The notes under the pieces were generated by a model. That model was not told the DNA's origin. It searched no databases and worked only from the letters and a program-made list of their open reading frames with translations. Shown here piece after piece: positions 16,702 through 25,565 of a DNA stretch of 64,000 bases (position 1 is the first letter of the stretch; each line of letters begins with the position of its first letter). A program made the position numbers and the translations under genes. The stretch is from JBHIBC01 sp046758905. Its GTDB lineage: Bacteria; Acidobacteriota; Polarisedimenticolia; Gp22-AA2. The DNA lies in assembly GCA_046758905.1 (NCBI GenBank), contig JBHIBC010000004.1, positions 14,623 through 78,622 of the forward strand, written 5' to 3'.

Positions 16702-19700
16702 ATGATCAGGCTGGCGCTCAGGAATCCCTACCTGATCGTCGTCGCCGGGCTCGCGACGGTGGTGCTGGGGATCGCCTCGTATCGGCGCATTCCGGCCGAT
16801 CTCCTGCCTATCTTCAGGACGCCCGCGGTGCAGATCGTCACGTTCTACCCCGGGATGCCGCCGGAGGTGATGGAGCGCGACATCATGAGCCGCCTGGAGC
16901 GCTGGACCGGGCAGTCGGTCGGCATCGAGCATCAGGAGGCCAAGGCGATGCTGGGCGTGTCGGTCGTCAAGGATTTCTTCCGCGAGGGGATCAGTCTGGA
17001 CACGGCGATGAGTCAGGTCACCTCCTACGCAGTGAGCGACATGTTCTACCTGCCCCCTGGGACGATCCCGCCCATGGTGATGCCATTCGACCCCACGGCC
17101 TCGGTGCCGCTGTGCCTGGTCAGCGTGTCGAGCCCCACCATGGACGAGAAGGAGTTGTACGACATCGCCTACTTCGAGCTGCGCAACCGCCTGCAGTCGA
17201 TCCGAGGAGTGATCGCCCCCGCCGTGTACGGCGGCAAGCTTCGCCGGATCCTCGCCTACGTCGACCGCGACAAGCTGGAGGCCCGGGGACTCTCCCCCAT
17301 GGACGTCGTCCAGGCCCTGAAGAGACAGAGCGTGTACATCCCTGCCGGAAACCTGAAGGCGGGGAACTTCGACTACCAGATCTTCGCAAACTCCATGCCG
17401 CCGCAGGTCGAGGAGCTGAACGACCTGCCTATCGCCGTGCGCAACGGGGCCCCGGTCCTGGTCCGGGACGTGGCGAACGTGCGCGACAGCAGCCAGATCC
17501 AGACCAACGTCGTGCGCATCAACGGCCGGCGACAGGTCTACATCCCCATCTACCGGCAGCCCGGGGCGAACACCATCGAGATCGTCAACTCGATCCGGCG
17601 CAATCTGGAGCGGATCCTGCAGCGGCTGCGCGAGATGGATCCCAAGGCCGGCGACTTGGCGCTCGAGGTGGTCCTCGACCAGTCGGTCTACGTGCGCGGA
17701 TCGCTGCGGGCGCTCCAGATCGAGGGCCTCCTCGGGGCGGCCTTCGCCGGCCTCGTGGTCCTCTTGTTCCTGCGACGCCTTCGATCCACGGCCGTGGTGT
17801 TGATCTGCCTGCCCCTCGCCGTCCTGGCGTCGGTCACCGGTCTGTATTTCTCCTCGGCGACCCTCAACGCCATGACGCTCGGCGGGCTGGCGCTGGTGGT
17901 CGGTATCCTGATCGACCAATCGATCGTCGTGGTGGAGGCGATCGTCCGCCACGTCGAGCAGGGCGAGCCGCCGTTCGACGCGGCCCTGACCGGCACGAGA
18001 GAGGTCGCCGTGCCGGCCCTGATCGCCACCCTCACGTTCTGCGTGGTGTTCTTCCCCGTGACCTTCTTGTCGGGGATGGCCAAGTACCTGTTCGGCCCCG
18101 TCGCCGCCGCTGCGACGCTGGCCATGGGCGCCTCCTACCTGTTCGCGATCACCCTGGTGCCGGCGTTCTGCGCCCGCCTCCTCGGCCCGGCCCGCGGCGA
18201 GGCCGGCGCCGCCGCCTGGACGGAGCGGCTGGCCCGTTCCTACGCGCGGCTGGTGCGGCGGGTCCTGCGGTTGCGCCGGCCTCTGCTCGCCGGCGTGGGA
18301 GCCCTGTTTCTGTTGTCGGTCGCCCTCCTCGGGCTGACCGGCAGCGAGCTGTTCCCCCAGGTCGACGCGGGCCAGTTCCGGATCTACATCCGCCTCCCCT
18401 CCGGCACGCGTATCGAGAGGACGGAGGCCACGCTTGCCGACGTGGAGCGCGTCCTGATCGACGAGATCGGACAACCGGACCCGGAGTATCCGAGGATCGA
18501 GCGGCACCCAGATTCGAACCTCCGCATGCTGATCACCAACATCGGCGTGCTGATGGATTGGCCCGCGGCCTATACGCCCAACACTGGTCCCATGGACGCG
18601 TTCGTGCTGGCGCAGCTCAAGGAGAAGCGCGGCCTGCCCGGCGCCTTCGACTACGTCGATCGCCTCCGCGGCCTGCTGCGGGAGCGGTTCCCGGGGGTCG
18701 AGTTCTCCTTCGACACCGGCGGCATGCTGACCGCCGCGCTCAACTTCGGCGAGCCCGCGCCGATTCACGTGCAGGTCTCGGGCAGCAACCTGGGGACCTC
18801 CCACCGCATCGCCTCGATCGTAGCGCGGGAGATCGCCTCCGTGCCGGGGGCGACGGACGTCCGGATCGCCCAGCGGATGGACTACCCGATCATCGACCTC
18901 GAGATCGACCGCGTGAAGGCGGCCTTCGCCGGGGTGGACGTCGACGACATCATGAAGAACATGGTCACCGCCACCAACTCGAGCATCGGCTTCGACCCGG
19001 CTTTCTGGATCGACGAACGCAACGGCAATCATTACTTCATTGGAGCCCAATACGCCGAGGAGGATCTGGAATCGCTGCAGACGCTTCTCGACGTCCCGAT
19101 CACCGGGGACGACGGCGCCGCGCCGGTGCTCTTGGGGACCCTCGTCCGAATGACCCGCAAGGTCGGCCCGGCGGTGATCAACCACCGGAACATCACCCGC
19201 GTGATCGACGTCTACGCTGCCGCGCTCCCCGGACACGACATCGGCTCGGTCGTCTCACGCATCGAGCGTCGGCTCGACGCGTCTGCTGAGCTCCTCCCCG
19301 CGCCGAGGCGCTCCGACCGGGGGAAGTACTACGAGGTCGCCGGTCCCCAGTTCGTCGGCAAAGGGTACGGCTATATCCTGACGGGGGAGGTGGCCACGAT
19401 GCGCGAGTCCGTGCGCCAGTTTCTGGAGGGGTTCCTTCTGGCCGTGATCCTCGTCTACCTCGTCCTCGTCGTGCAGTTCCGCTCCTTCCTAGAGCCGCTG
19501 GTGGTGCTCCTGGCCGTGCCCCTCGGGCTCATCGGGGTCGGGTTGACGCTTTACCTGACCGGAACCCACCTGAGCATCATGGCGGCGATGGGCATCATCA
19601 TGATGACCGGCCTCGTGGTGGCCTACAGCATCCTGCTGGTGGACTTCGCCAACCGCCGCATGGGCGAGGGCGCGTCGGCTGAGGACGCCGTCTGCGACGC

Positions 19701-21054
19701 CGGGCGCGTCCGCCTGCGGCCGATCCTGATGACCTCGCTCACCACGATCCTGGCGCTGCTGCCAATGGCGATCGGAGGCCGCGGCGCGGAGGCGAACGCT
19801 CCCCTGGCGCGGGCCATCATCGGCGGCGCTCTCGGGGCCGCCACGCTGACGCTGTTCGTGGTCCCCTGCCTCTACCTGATCTTCAAGACCTCGCGCCGGG
19901 CCGCGACGGCGGCGCCGATCCTCGTCCTCCTGCTGGTCGGCCCGGCGTTTGGCCTCCCCGCCGGCGCGCTCGCCGCGGGGGACGAGGGTGAGCCCCGCGG
20001 TGAGCCACCGCTCGTCGAGATCGTGCGTCCGTCCGCCGCCGGCCCGGAGGAGGTCGTCCTCCCCGGCAGCTTCGAGCCGTTCGAGCGCGCCCTGCTGCAC
20101 GCCAAGGTCACCGGGTATCTGGCGCGGATGAGCGTCGACATCGGCGACAGGGTCGGCAGGCATGCGCCCCTGGCCGAGCTGCAGGTGCCCGAGATGGAGG
20201 CGGAGCTGGGCCGCGCCGAGGCCGATCTCGCCTCCGCCACGGCCGAGCACCACAGGGCGCAGGCGGCCGCCGAGCTGACCGAGATCACCTACCGGCGGCT
20301 CTCCGAACTGAAGGCCAGCGAGCCGCAGGCCGTGACCCAGCAGGATGTCGATGTGGCGGCGGCCGAGGTCGAGGTGGCCAGGTCGAGGGTGGACATCGCC
20401 GCTGCCGAGATCGAGGTGCGCAGGGCCAAGCTCTCCCACCTGCGCGCCCTGATGTCTTATGCGGTGATCCGGGCGCCGTTCGACGGCGTCGTGGTCCGGC
20501 GGTTCGTGGACCCCGGGGCGCTGATCGTCGCCGGCGCGGAGGGAGGCGATCCCGTCCTCGAGGTGGCGAACCCCGACCGGCTTCGGCTGGTGCTGTCGAT
20601 CCCGGAGGCGGTCGTCCCGCGCGTCCGGGTGGGCCTGCGGGCCGAGGTCGCGGTCGACGCTCTGCCCGGCCGGACCTTCTCCGGCGAGATATCCAGGCTC
20701 GCCGGCGTGCTCGCCGACGATACCCGCAGCATGCGAGCCGAGATCGACATCGATGCCAGGGAGGGGCTGTTGCGGCCGGGAATGTACGCCTCGGTGCGGC
20801 TGCGGCTCGAGGGGGACGAGACGGCGCTGACCCTGCCGGCCTCCGCGCTCCATCACGAGGCCCGAAGGCCATACGTCTGGACGGTGCGGGACGGGGTGGT
20901 CCACCGGACGGAGGTCAGGATCGTGAGGGACGATGGGATGACGGTGACCATCGGCGCGGGCCTCGACGGGGGGACGCCGGTGGTCCTGAACGCTCCCCCT
21001 GGTCTGCGGGACGGCCAGGTGGTTCGGGTCCGGGAGCCCGGGGGGGAGCCGTGA
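16702..21054 (+). CDS. RND efflux permease fused in frame to its periplasmic adaptor (MFP)
   Basis: A single 1450-residue frame. Residues 1-~1060 are a full HAE1-type RND permease: helix 1 at the start, porter domains, and the second half ending at CLYLIFKTSRR. Residues ~1067-1085 (APILVLLLVGPAFGLPAG) form an extra hydrophobic helix like the anchor or signal of an adaptor. Residues ~1095-1450 are a complete membrane fusion protein: lipoyl halves, an alpha-hairpin (~1140-1220), DGVVVRRFVDPGALI, a beta-barrel and membrane-proximal domain. Normally these are two genes. Helix 13 would place the adaptor in the periplasm, consistent with topology. The usual Asp pair in helix 4 reads IDQS, and the helix-10 Lys of AcrB reads Ala (GLVVAYSILLVDF). 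The stop overlaps the TolC start by 4 bp. Confidence 0.88.
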   Translation: MIRLALRNPYLIVVAGLATVVLGIASYRRIPADLLPIFRTPAVQIVTFYPGMPPEVMERDIMSRLERWTGQSVGIEHQEAKAMLGVSVVKDFFREGISLDTAMSQVTSYAVSDMFYLPPGTIPPMVMPFDPTASVPLCLVSVSSPTMDEKELYDIAYFELRNRLQSIRGVIAPAVYGGKLRRILAYVDRDKLEARGLSPMDVVQALKRQSVYIPAGNLKAGNFDYQIFANSMPPQVEELNDLPIAVRNGAPVLVRDVANVRDSSQIQTNVVRINGRRQVYIPIYRQPGANTIEIVNSIRRNLERILQRLREMDPKAGDLALEVVLDQSVYVRGSLRALQIEGLLGAAFAGLVVLLFLRRLRSTAVVLICLPLAVLASVTGLYFSSATLNAMTLGGLALVVGILIDQSIVVVEAIVRHVEQGEPPFDAALTGTREVAVPALIATLTFCVVFFPVTFLSGMAKYLFGPVAAAATLAMGASYLFAITLVPAFCARLLGPARGEAGAAAWTERLARSYARLVRRVLRLRRPLLAGVGALFLLSVALLGLTGSELFPQVDAGQFRIYIRLPSGTRIERTEATLADVERVLIDEIGQPDPEYPRIERHPDSNLRMLITNIGVLMDWPAAYTPNTGPMDAFVLAQLKEKRGLPGAFDYVDRLRGLLRERFPGVEFSFDTGGMLTAALNFGEPAPIHVQVSGSNLGTSHRIASIVAREIASVPGATDVRIAQRMDYPIIDLEIDRVKAAFAGVDVDDIMKNMVTATNSSIGFDPAFWIDERNGNHYFIGAQYAEEDLESLQTLLDVPITGDDGAAPVLLGTLVRMTRKVGPAVINHRNITRVIDVYAAALPGHDIGSVVSRIERRLDASAELLPAPRRSDRGKYYEVAGPQFVGKGYGYILTGEVATMRESVRQFLEGFLLAVILVYLVLVVQFRSFLEPLVVLLAVPLGLIGVGLTLYLTGTHLSIMAAMGIIMMTGLVVAYSILLVDFANRRMGEGASAEDAVCDAGRVRLRPILMTSLTTILALLPMAIGGRGAEANAPLARAIIGGALGAATLTLFVVPCLYLIFKTSRRAATAAPILVLLLVGPAFGLPAGALAAGDEGEPRGEPPLVEIVRPSAAGPEEVVLPGSFEPFERALLHAKVTGYLARMSVDIGDRVGRHAPLAELQVPEMEAELGRAEADLASATAEHHRAQAAAELTEITYRRLSELKASEPQAVTQQDVDVAAAEVEVARSRVDIAAAEIEVRRAKLSHLRALMSYAVIRAPFDGVVVRRFVDPGALIVAGAEGGDPVLEVANPDRLRLVLSIPEAVVPRVRVGLRAEVAVDALPGRTFSGEISRLAGVLADDTRSMRAEIDIDAREGLLRPGMYASVRLRLEGDETALTLPASALHHEARRPYVWTVRDGVVHRTEVRIVRDDGMTVTIGAGLDGGTPVVLNAPPGLRDGQVVRVREPGGEP

Positions 21055-22601
21055 AGGACTTGCCGCGGCTGCGCCGCATCCATCGGGGGACGCCTCTCGC
21101 CCCTCGCCGGGCGGCATCCCGGTGGGCGCCCCTTGTCGCTGCGGTCTGCGCGTGGCTGGCTGCGGCTCCGGTCGCCACGCGGGCACCGGTGCTCGCCGGC
21201 GCCCTCGCCCTCACACCCACCCGCGCCCGGCCCGCCGCGGATGCCGACCTGCCTGAGGAGCTTAAGGACGTCGCGGTCGAGCTCGGGGCCGCCGAGAAGC
21301 GGCCGGGTGAAGCACCCTTCCGGACAATCCGCCTGACCGAGGCTCTGGACATCGCGCTCAGCGACAACACCGAGCTGGCGCTGGCGCGGGTCGAGCGGCA
21401 GGTGGCGTGCGGCCGTCGGGAGGCCGCGCGGGGAGCGCTCATGCCCTCGCTCCGGGTCGGCGCCCTGGCGGGGAGCAAGGACGGCCGCGTGCAGGGGAGC
21501 TTCGGGAAGCTCAGGGATGTCGAGTTCGACACCTTCGCTGGGAGCGTGGCGCTGGTCTACGAGGCGAACCTGGGAGCACGCATCCATCAGGCGGTCGCCG
21601 AGCGCAAGGAGCTGGAGGCCGCGACCCTGAGCGCCCTGAGCGTCGAGCAGCGCTTGCTGCTGCGGGTGGCGGAGCTTTACGAGGAGCTGATGCTGACGAG
21701 CGTCGGCGTTGAGATCGCGGAGCAACTGATCGACGGGAGCCGGCAGTTCCTGGGCATCGTCAGCGCGCGCGAGGGGGCCGGCCTGGGCCTCGGCTCGGAT
21801 GTGGCCCGGGCGGAGGCCAAGCTGGCCTCCGACCGGCAGCAGCTCGTTCGGGCGCGCAACCTGAGAGACGACGCCAGCAGGCGGCTGGCGCTGGCGCTGC
21901 GGCTCGATCCCCGGACACCTCTGCGGCCGTTCGACGCCCGTCTGGAGCCGACGGGCTTCCCCTCGGCCGCCGGCGACGAGAGGAGCGTCCCGGCCGTCAC
22001 GGCACGTCCCGACGTGGAGGCCGCACGGCGGCGTGCCGACGCCGCCGCCAACCAGGCGCGGGCCGCGAGGTGGGACCTGTGGTCGCCGGAGCTGCGCGCC
22101 GAGGTCGGCCAGGTCGAGATCGGCGACACGGTGGACGACCTCGAGGGGCGCACCGATCTCCGGGCGCTGCTGGTCTGGAACTTCTCGCTCGAGAAGATCG
22201 GCCTGGTCCGGCAGCGCCGGGCGGAGGAGGAGGCCGCCCGGCTCCGATCGGTCGAGGCCGAGGACCGCGCGCGCGGCGAGGTCGTGGAGGTCGAGCGTGA
22301 GCTCCGGGCCGCGCGGGAGAGCATTCCGCTGGCCGAGAGGGAGCTGGTGGCCGCGGCTCGGAACCTTCGTCTCAGCGAGGCGCGCTTCAAGGCCGGCACC
22401 GCGATCGCGCTCGAGGTGCTGGATGCGCAGGACGTCCTCGCGCGGGCGCGCTTCAACCTGGCGCGCGCGATCACCGCCTACAACACGGCCCAGCTGCGGC
22501 TGCTGGCCGCGACCGGGACGATCGACCGCGGCTCCTTCGAGCCGCTCGACGACCGACCGATGCGCTCCGGAGCCGCGCAGGAGAAGCCGCCCCCGCCCTG
22601 A
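21051..22601 (+). CDS. TolC-family outer membrane efflux protein
   Basis: A 516-residue outer membrane factor starting with GTG 21051 inside the RND-MFP stop codon (GTGA), so it is the translationally coupled third component of the pump. A signal peptide-like region occupies the first ~60 residues. Two TolC repeats follow: RLTEALDIALSDNTELALARVERQVA opens the first, long coiled helices run to ~residue 280, and the second begins near TARPDVEAARRRADAAANQA. LSEARFKAGTAIALEVLDAQ is the conserved helix near the C-terminus. With the fused permease-adaptor it would make a complete tripartite pump from two polypeptides; the substrate is unknown. Confidence 0.88.
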   Translation: MKDLPRLRRIHRGTPLAPRRAASRWAPLVAAVCAWLAAAPVATRAPVLAGALALTPTRARPAADADLPEELKDVAVELGAAEKRPGEAPFRTIRLTEALDIALSDNTELALARVERQVACGRREAARGALMPSLRVGALAGSKDGRVQGSFGKLRDVEFDTFAGSVALVYEANLGARIHQAVAERKELEAATLSALSVEQRLLLRVAELYEELMLTSVGVEIAEQLIDGSRQFLGIVSAREGAGLGLGSDVARAEAKLASDRQQLVRARNLRDDASRRLALALRLDPRTPLRPFDARLEPTGFPSAAGDERSVPAVTARPDVEAARRRADAAANQARAARWDLWSPELRAEVGQVEIGDTVDDLEGRTDLRALLVWNFSLEKIGLVRQRRAEEEAARLRSVEAEDRARGEVVEVERELRAARESIPLAERELVAAARNLRLSEARFKAGTAIALEVLDAQDVLARARFNLARAITAYNTAQLRLLAATGTIDRGSFEPLDDRPMRSGAAQEKPPPP

Positions 22602-22911
22602 TCCTTGCGCCGGACCCTCACGCGTCACGGCAGGTGGCTTCGTCCCATCGCGCCCGACGGGCGGCGGGTATAATGGCCGCTTCGAGAGCCAGGCCACGAA
22701 GAATCCGGGCTCCAGCTCCCGGGAGCCGGGCGTCCGGGCCCGGCGGCCGCGACCGGAGAGATGCCGCCCCCCTGGTGGATCCGCGAAGGCCCCGAGGCCC
22801 GCTCCGGGCGTCTCCGGACCGACGCCCGCTCGCCCAAGCGGATCGACCCGCCCTGGAAGCGGCGCGGGCGGCGGATCGCGTTGCACTGAACACCGAACAG
22901 GAGGAGCCCTC
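22602..22911 (+). other. Intergenic region with TATAAT and a small Trp/Arg-rich ORF
   Basis: Holds TATAAT at 22669-22674 (context GGGTATAATG, no good -35) and, at 22761-22889, an ATG frame of 42 codons preceded by GGAGAG, starting MPPPWWIREG and ending in an Arg-rich tail. The frame may be a leader peptide or a chance ORF; I found no family for it. The AGGAGG at ~22899 belongs to the mscS-type gene. Confidence 0.3.
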
Positions 22912-23838
22912 ATGGAAAGCCTTTTCTCCGAGGACGTAGGGGCATTCATCCAGCACGCGCTGGCGGTGGGCTGGCGGGTGGGCCTGCGGATCCTGCTGGT
23001 CCTGATCGGCGCCTGGCTGGGCGTGCGGCTGATGCGCGCCGCGCTGCGGCGGCTGCAGAGCGCGCTCATCAAGCAGGCGGAGAAGACCGAGAGGGTTCCG
23101 GGGGCGGGGGCCAAGAGGATCTCGACCCTCACGGGCCTGCTGGGCACGCTCGGCTCGGTGCTGATCTGGACCGTGGCGGTGATCGTCTGCCTGAGCCAGA
23201 TGGGGGTGGACGTCGCGCCGATCATCGCCGGCGCCGGGATCCTGGGACTGGCGGTCGGCTTCGGCGCCCAGAACCTGGTGCGGGACCTCATCAGCGGCTT
23301 CTTTATGGTGCTCGAGAACCAGGTGCGGGTGGGTGACGTCGCCATCGTCAATGGGACGGGAGGACTGGTGGAGGCGATCACCTTCCGCACCATCGTGCTG
23401 CGCGACCTCTCCGGGGTGGTGCACGTCTTCCCCAACGGGACGATCAACACCCTCTCGAACATGACCAAGGAGTGGTCGGGCTACGTCCTCGACGTCGGGG
23501 TCGCCTACAAGGAGGACACGGACCGCGTCGTCGAGGTCATGAAGCGGGTCGACGAGGAGCTGCGCCGGGACCCCGAGTTCTCGCGCCACATCCTGCAGCC
23601 GCTCGAGGTCTTCGGCGTCGACGCCTTCAAGGACTCCGAGGTCACCATCAAGGCGCGGATCAAGACCCACCCGATCCAGCAGTGGAACGTCGGGCGCGAG
23701 TACCGGCGGCGCCTCAAGAAGGCGTTCGACGCCGAGGGGATCGAGATCCCGTTCCCGCACCGCTCGTTCTACGTGGGAGAAGCGACCAGGCCGCTTGAGG
23801 TGCTGGTCAAGCAAGCGGCCGCGTCCCCGCGGGCCTGA
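22912..23838 (+). CDS. Small-conductance mechanosensitive channel (MscS family)
   Basis: A 308-residue MscS channel. Two N-terminal helices (about residues 18-42 and 72-92) precede the pore helix GAGILGLAVGFGAQNLVRDLISGFF (about 98-122), with the Gly/Ala packing that lines the pore; then the beta domain (VRVGDVAIVNGTGGLVEAI, FPNGTINTLSN) and the alpha/beta cytoplasmic cage. Releases solutes when membrane tension rises. The open frame runs upstream to 22033, but that is a shadow of the TolC gene; ATG 22912 has AGGAGG at 8 nt and the family start. Convergent with the DUF1648 gene. Confidence 0.93.
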   Translation: MESLFSEDVGAFIQHALAVGWRVGLRILLVLIGAWLGVRLMRAALRRLQSALIKQAEKTERVPGAGAKRISTLTGLLGTLGSVLIWTVAVIVCLSQMGVDVAPIIAGAGILGLAVGFGAQNLVRDLISGFFMVLENQVRVGDVAIVNGTGGLVEAITFRTIVLRDLSGVVHVFPNGTINTLSNMTKEWSGYVLDVGVAYKEDTDRVVEVMKRVDEELRRDPEFSRHILQPLEVFGVDAFKDSEVTIKARIKTHPIQQWNVGREYRRRLKKAFDAEGIEIPFPHRSFYVGEATRPLEVLVKQAAASPRA

Positions 23839-23852
23839 CGGGGACGGCCCGC

Positions 23853-24956
23853 CTACAGCGCGAAGGCCGCGAGCAGCACGAGGCCCAGCGGGACGACGAT
23901 GATACCGATGAGCAGCAGGACCCCCTTCCAGTTCCCGAGGTTCACGGTGTAGCCGACGCCGAAGCGTTTCTCGACCAGAATCGACGGGTCGTCCCGGTTC
24001 ACGTAGAACATCCCGAGCCGCCAGCGCCGGTTGTCGGCGAGGCCGTCGGTGAGGGGCGCCCCGGCCGCCCGTCGCTCCAGACGCGCGCCCCCCTGACCAT
24101 AACGCAACGCCACGTAGATGACGCCGCCGAGGGCGCACGCGCCGCTGGCGATCGCCAGGACCGGGAACAGCGGGTGCAGCCCCGACCTCTCTCCCAGCGC
24201 CGCCTGCACGGACGAGACCGAGCCGAGGGCCAGCATCGCCGTCACCAGCAGGCACACGCCCGACAGCAGGCGCACCATGGCACAGCGGAAGCGCTCCTGG
24301 GCGACGAGCGAGGTGCCGTCGTCCCGGCGGAGCGCCCGCTTGGCGCTGGCGGTCAGGAACGCCGCCCCGCCCAGGATGACGCTCATGACGAGGGTCATGA
24401 AGGGCATCAGCATGACCGAGGCGACAGACCGCTCGGCCCACCCGTCGGGCTCTCCCGTGGGGCCGAAGTGGACGGGCACCGTCGGAGGGAGCAGGCGGTA
24501 ATGCGACCAAGCGTACGAGATCGCGAACAGGCCGGCGCCGAGCCCCAGGCAGAGGGACACCGCGGGCAGGACGTAGCGCGTGGCCGGCTGCACCATCAGG
24601 GGTGCCACGGCCTCCGGCGGTCGGATCTCCGGCGCCATCCGCCCCGCCTTCCGATGAGCGTCGAGATAGGACCAGAGGAAACCGACCAGCACGGAGGCGG
24701 CGACGAGGCCGTTGGGCGGCAGATCCGCGGCCAGGATCAGCGCGATGCCCAGGCCGATCGCCACGAGCATCGACGCGACGATCCCGGCGTCGTAGGAACG
24801 GCGGACCCGTTCCGCCTCCGCTCCGGAGGAGACTTCCTCCCCGACGTAGACCCCGAACAGCAGCCCGCTCCGACCGACCCGTGGGACCATCAACAGGATC
24901 AACCCGATGGCCAACACCTCCAGAAGGGAGAACACCAGCATCGTCAGCGCGCTCAT
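23853..24956 (-). CDS. DUF1648/DUF5808 multi-pass membrane protein
   Basis: A 367-residue membrane protein with about nine hydrophobic helices. The middle has a DUF1648 signature (LPPTVPVHFGPTGEPDGWAER); the end has the DUF5808 pattern (RWRLGMFYVNRDDPSILVEK, then RFGVGYTVNLGN). Function of both domains is unknown; similar proteins (YdfK, SdpI-like) are often encoded with GntR or ArsR-type regulators and can act in immunity or envelope stress. Here it overlaps the GntR regulator gene by 4 bp (ATGA), so it is almost certainly under that regulator's control. Start ATG 24956 chosen for the overlap and for the helix at residues 3-22; longer frame is a shadow. Confidence 0.85.
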   Translation of the reverse strand: MSALTMLVFSLLEVLAIGLILLMVPRVGRSGLLFGVYVGEEVSSGAEAERVRRSYDAGIVASMLVAIGLGIALILAADLPPNGLVAASVLVGFLWSYLDAHRKAGRMAPEIRPPEAVAPLMVQPATRYVLPAVSLCLGLGAGLFAISYAWSHYRLLPPTVPVHFGPTGEPDGWAERSVASVMLMPFMTLVMSVILGGAAFLTASAKRALRRDDGTSLVAQERFRCAMVRLLSGVCLLVTAMLALGSVSSVQAALGERSGLHPLFPVLAIASGACALGGVIYVALRYGQGGARLERRAAGAPLTDGLADNRRWRLGMFYVNRDDPSILVEKRFGVGYTVNLGNWKGVLLLIGIIVVPLGLVLLAAFAL

Positions 24957-25387
24957 GGCTCCCTCCTCCCGCCGCCGGGCCGCCCGTCCGGCGCCGACAC
25001 GTTCTCGATCTCGCTGTGCACGACGCGCCGCAGGGTGCCCGACGGCAGGCCGGCCTGACGCGTCCGCAGCAGCAGATCCCTGAGCCCCGCCCGCAGCCGC
25101 TCCTCGGTGCCGGCGGCCGGGGCCGGCGCGGGCGGCCTCACCTCCGCTCCGCAGCGCTTCCGGATCCGAAGGAACCCCTCCTCCTCGAGCGCGCGGTAGG
25201 CTCGCGCCACCGTGTTCAGGTTGACCCCGAGGTCGGACGCCAGGGCTCGCACCGGCGGGAGCGGCGCGCCGGGCTCCAGGTCGCCCGAGGCGATCAGGTC
25301 CCGGATCCGCCGCGCGATCTGCACGTAGACAGGCTCGGGCGCACGCCAGTCCAGGACGAGCGTCGGGGGGCTCTTCGCCGGGCGCAT
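24953..25387 (-). CDS. GntR-family (YtrA-type) transcriptional regulator
   Basis: A 144-residue short GntR protein. The winged helix is at residues ~10-80 (PVYVQIARRIRDLIASGDLE, then LPPVRALASDLGVNLNTVARAYRALEEEGF), and the C-terminal part is a short helical dimerisation region without a ligand domain, which defines the YtrA branch. Such regulators control the membrane protein or ABC genes they lead. The gene starts directly at an inverted repeat operator (25387-25408), so the transcript must be almost leaderless and self-repressed. The frame is open upstream to 25696, but nothing there looks like protein. Confidence 0.9.
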   Translation of the reverse strand: MRPAKSPPTLVLDWRAPEPVYVQIARRIRDLIASGDLEPGAPLPPVRALASDLGVNLNTVARAYRALEEEGFLRIRKRCGAEVRPPAPAPAAGTEERLRAGLRDLLLRTRQAGLPSGTLRRVVHSEIENVSAPDGRPGGGRREP

Positions 25388-25408
25388 TGTATACAGAATT
25401 GTATACAA
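25387..25408 (-). promoter_or_regulatory. GntR operator: perfect 8-bp inverted repeat overlapping promoter
   Basis: TTGTATAC at 25387-25394 and GTATACAA at 25401-25408, separated by AGAATT, form a perfect dyad, AT-rich in GC-rich surroundings. It overlaps the first base of the GntR start codon. On the minus strand TATACA can serve as the -10, placing the transcription start a few bases before ATG. The layout fits autorepression of the GntR/DUF1648 pair. Confidence 0.8.
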
Positions 25409-25565
25409 CCTCGCCCGCCGGCACAAGCCTGCTCCGAACCACGCTCGCTCCCTCGCGTGTGCGCGCCTGGCCCATCGACTCACCCCGAACGTCCGCAGGC
25501 CACCTTCACCCGCTCGGCCGCCGGCGGTACCATCGGGAATCCGGCCGCCATACAGGTCGGCGGTA

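Noticed and set aside
16672..19289. Long antisense and +1 frames (850-880 residues) across the RND gene
   Set aside because: Arg/Gly/Pro-rich shadows of a strongly GC-biased gene; the real RND frame covers the region.
22033..22911. Extension of the MscS frame upstream
   Set aside because: It overlaps the TolC gene in another frame and shows only arginine/proline-rich shadow sequence.
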